From positions 1 through 6,633 of the forward strand of contig DOZG01000094.1 in the NCBI GenBank assembly GCA_003518125.1: a stretch of DNA of 6,633 bases. Direction: 5' to 3'. How positions within the stretch are numbered: position 1 is the stretch's first letter; each line of letters opens with the position of its first letter. The position numbers and the translations under genes are program-made. The stretch is from Patescibacteria group bacterium. Its GTDB lineage: Bacteria; Patescibacteriota; Dojkabacteria; SC72. The notes under the pieces are model-generated. The model saw only the letters and a list, made by a program, of their open reading frames with translations. It had not been told where the DNA came from and ran no database searches. Shown here one piece after another: positions 5,210 to 6,633 of this stretch.

Positions 5210-6633
5210 AAAGAAATACAAAAACTAATATCTCAATCCTTATCTAACCTAAATATTGACTTGAATGGTAGTGATATTGTAGTAGAACAATCAAATAATC
5301 TTGAAAATGGAGATTACACTACTAATATAGCAATGAAATTAGCCTCTAAGGAGAAAAAGAATCCAAAAGAGATAGCACAAAGCATAGTAGATAGTTTGGA
5401 GAGTAGTTTACAGATAGAAAGAGTTGAAGTTGCTGGTTCTGGTTTTATTAACTTCTTTCTTTCTGCACAGTACTTACAGGGAGAGCTTAAGAAGATTTTA
5501 GATATGGGTGGGGTAGAGTATCTCAAATCAGATATTAAGAAGGGTAAGAAGATTCTAATTGAATATACAGATCCTAACCCTTTTAAGATGATGCATGTAG
5601 GTCATCTGTATACTAATATTGTAGGAGAGTCCTTCTCAAGATTGCAGGAGGCTACAGGAGCTGATGTTAAACGTGCTAATTATCAAGGAGATGTAGGATT
5701 GCATGTTGCAAAAACTATGTGGGGTATTGAAAGACTTTTAGATAAAGAAAGTATTAGTTTTAAAGATATTGAAAAGCTTGATTTAGTTGAAAGGGTTGAT
5801 TGGTTGGGGAAGGCATACGTACTTGGATCTGAGTACTATGATGATTTAGAAGATAAGGATGCAATGAAAAGAATTCAAGATCTTAATTACTATATTTATC
5901 AATTATGCTACTCTTCAATTCCACAAAAAGAGTTTAAAGAATTTAATAGTATGGGAGTGAATGTTTGGTATACCAAAGGAAGAGAGTGGTGTTTAGATTA
6001 TTTTGAGAAGATCTATAATGTATTAGGGACTAAGTTTGATTACTACTTCTTTGAAGGTGGGGTGGGTGAAGATGGATATCAGATGGTATTGGGAAATATT
6101 GAAAATGGTATATTTAAAAAGGACGATGGGGCGGTTATATATGAGGGTGATCCAAAGAAAGGTTTGCATACCAGAGTTTTTATTAACAGATTTGGATTAC
6201 CAACATATGAGGCAAAAGATATAGGTTTAGCAAAAAGGAAGGGTTCTAAGGGTAAGTGGGATGAATCGATAATGATAACTGGTCAGGAACAGGTTGGCTA
6301 TTTTAAAGTAGTCTTTGATGCTCTTAGTAAGCTTTCGCCAGATATTGCTATGGTGTCAAAACATATACCTCATGGTTTGATAACATCACCAGATATGAAG
6401 AAAATGGCTAGTAGAAAAGGTGGTGTTGTTGGTGCAGAAGAACTCTTAAGTATGGTAAAGAAATCCGTAGTTAATCTAATGATGGAGAATAATAAGGTAG
6501 AGGAAAAGAATGTTGATGGCTTGGCAGAAAAGATTGCCATATCTGCTATTAAATACGCGTTCCTAAGAGTTTCAGTTGGTAAGAATATTGTTTTTGATCT
6601 TAAGAAGGATATTCAATTTGATGGTGATACTGG
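5201..6633 (+). CDS. argS: Arginyl-tRNA synthetase (3' truncated)
   Basis: This class I enzyme joins arginine to tRNA-Arg using ATP in the cytoplasm. The first 477 residues are present, in one open frame to the window edge. In order: an N-terminal Add1-type domain (about 1-105, with GDYTTNIAMKLA and GFINFFLS); the HIGH signature as HVGH (132-135) within DPNPFKMMHVGH (124-135); NYQGDVGLHVAKTMWG shortly after; the LPTYEAKDIGLAKRK region of the catalytic fold; and the KMSKS-equivalent KMASR (401-405). The window ends in the conserved GDTG at the start of the anticodon-binding DALR domain, so roughly the last 80-120 residues of a normal 550-600 are missing. Expression appears to come from a leaderless extended -10 promoter. 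It follows tRNA-Arg(UCG) by 23 nt, and a second tRNA-Arg lies 0.8 kb upstream. Confidence 0.97.
   Translation, partial: MITKEIQKLISQSLSNLNIDLNGSDIVVEQSNNLENGDYTTNIAMKLASKEKKNPKEIAQSIVDSLESSLQIERVEVAGSGFINFFLSAQYLQGELKKILDMGGVEYLKSDIKKGKKILIEYTDPNPFKMMHVGHLYTNIVGESFSRLQEATGADVKRANYQGDVGLHVAKTMWGIERLLDKESISFKDIEKLDLVERVDWLGKAYVLGSEYYDDLEDKDAMKRIQDLNYYIYQLCYSSIPQKEFKEFNSMGVNVWYTKGREWCLDYFEKIYNVLGTKFDYYFFEGGVGEDGYQMVLGNIENGIFKKDDGAVIYEGDPKKGLHTRVFINRFGLPTYEAKDIGLAKRKGSKGKWDESIMITGQEQVGYFKVVFDALSKLSPDIAMVSKHIPHGLITSPDMKKMASRKGGVVGAEELLSMVKKSVVNLMMENNKVEEKNVDGLAEKIAISAIKYAFLRVSVGKNIVFDLKKDIQFDGDT

Noticed and set aside
6036..6224. Plus-strand 62-codon open frame inside argS
   Set aside because: It is an out-of-frame shadow of clear synthetase coding sequence.

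Overview
The window is an AT-rich (by eye about one third G+C), tightly packed stretch, all on the + strand, with no minus-strand gene I can support. Every complete gene reads cleanly in the standard bacterial code with no internal TGA, so the UGA-glycine code of Gracilibacteria/SR1 is not in use. Compact spacing, a surface protein of a type I associate with Candidate Phyla Radiation genomes, a ComEA/split-ComEC DNA-uptake set, tRNAs lacking encoded CCA and few Shine-Dalgarno sites suggest a Patescibacteria (CPR) bacterium. The exact lineage (Dojkabacteria, Microgenomates or other) cannot be fixed from this window.

Layout. 1-573: C-terminal part of a large secreted or surface protein with beta-rich sequence and a distinctive MRHGKWF tail. 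616-1236: membrane-anchored cyclophilin-type peptidyl-prolyl isomerase with altered catalytic-site residues. 1280-4388: DNA-uptake cluster. It holds a ComEA-like protein (TM + SLBB + helix-hairpin-helix), the ComEC channel part (OB-like and Competence domains), and the ComEC C-terminal metallo-beta-lactamase domain as a separate overlapping gene. 4400-5177: three tRNA genes, Arg(GCG), Pro(CGG) and Arg(UCG), with a small P-loop kinase-like gene between the first two. 5201-end: arginyl-tRNA synthetase, cut by the window edge.

How they fit together. ComEA would bind incoming DNA outside the membrane, ComEC would carry a single strand across, and the metallo-beta-lactamase protein is the likely nuclease/processing part. 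The cyclophilin and the surface protein also act outside the cytoplasm. The second half is translation: two arginine tRNAs sit just before the enzyme that charges them. The most interesting points are: (i) extended -10 promoters exactly 6 nt before the ATG of comEA and argS, implying leaderless mRNAs; (ii) a 9-bp inverted repeat enclosing the comEA promoter and start codon; (iii) a coding region whose stop codon lies inside tRNA-Pro; (iv) an Arg tRNA with the unusual anticodon GCG; (v) the split ComEC. I see no CRISPR array, insertion sequence, convincing intrinsic terminator or riboswitch.
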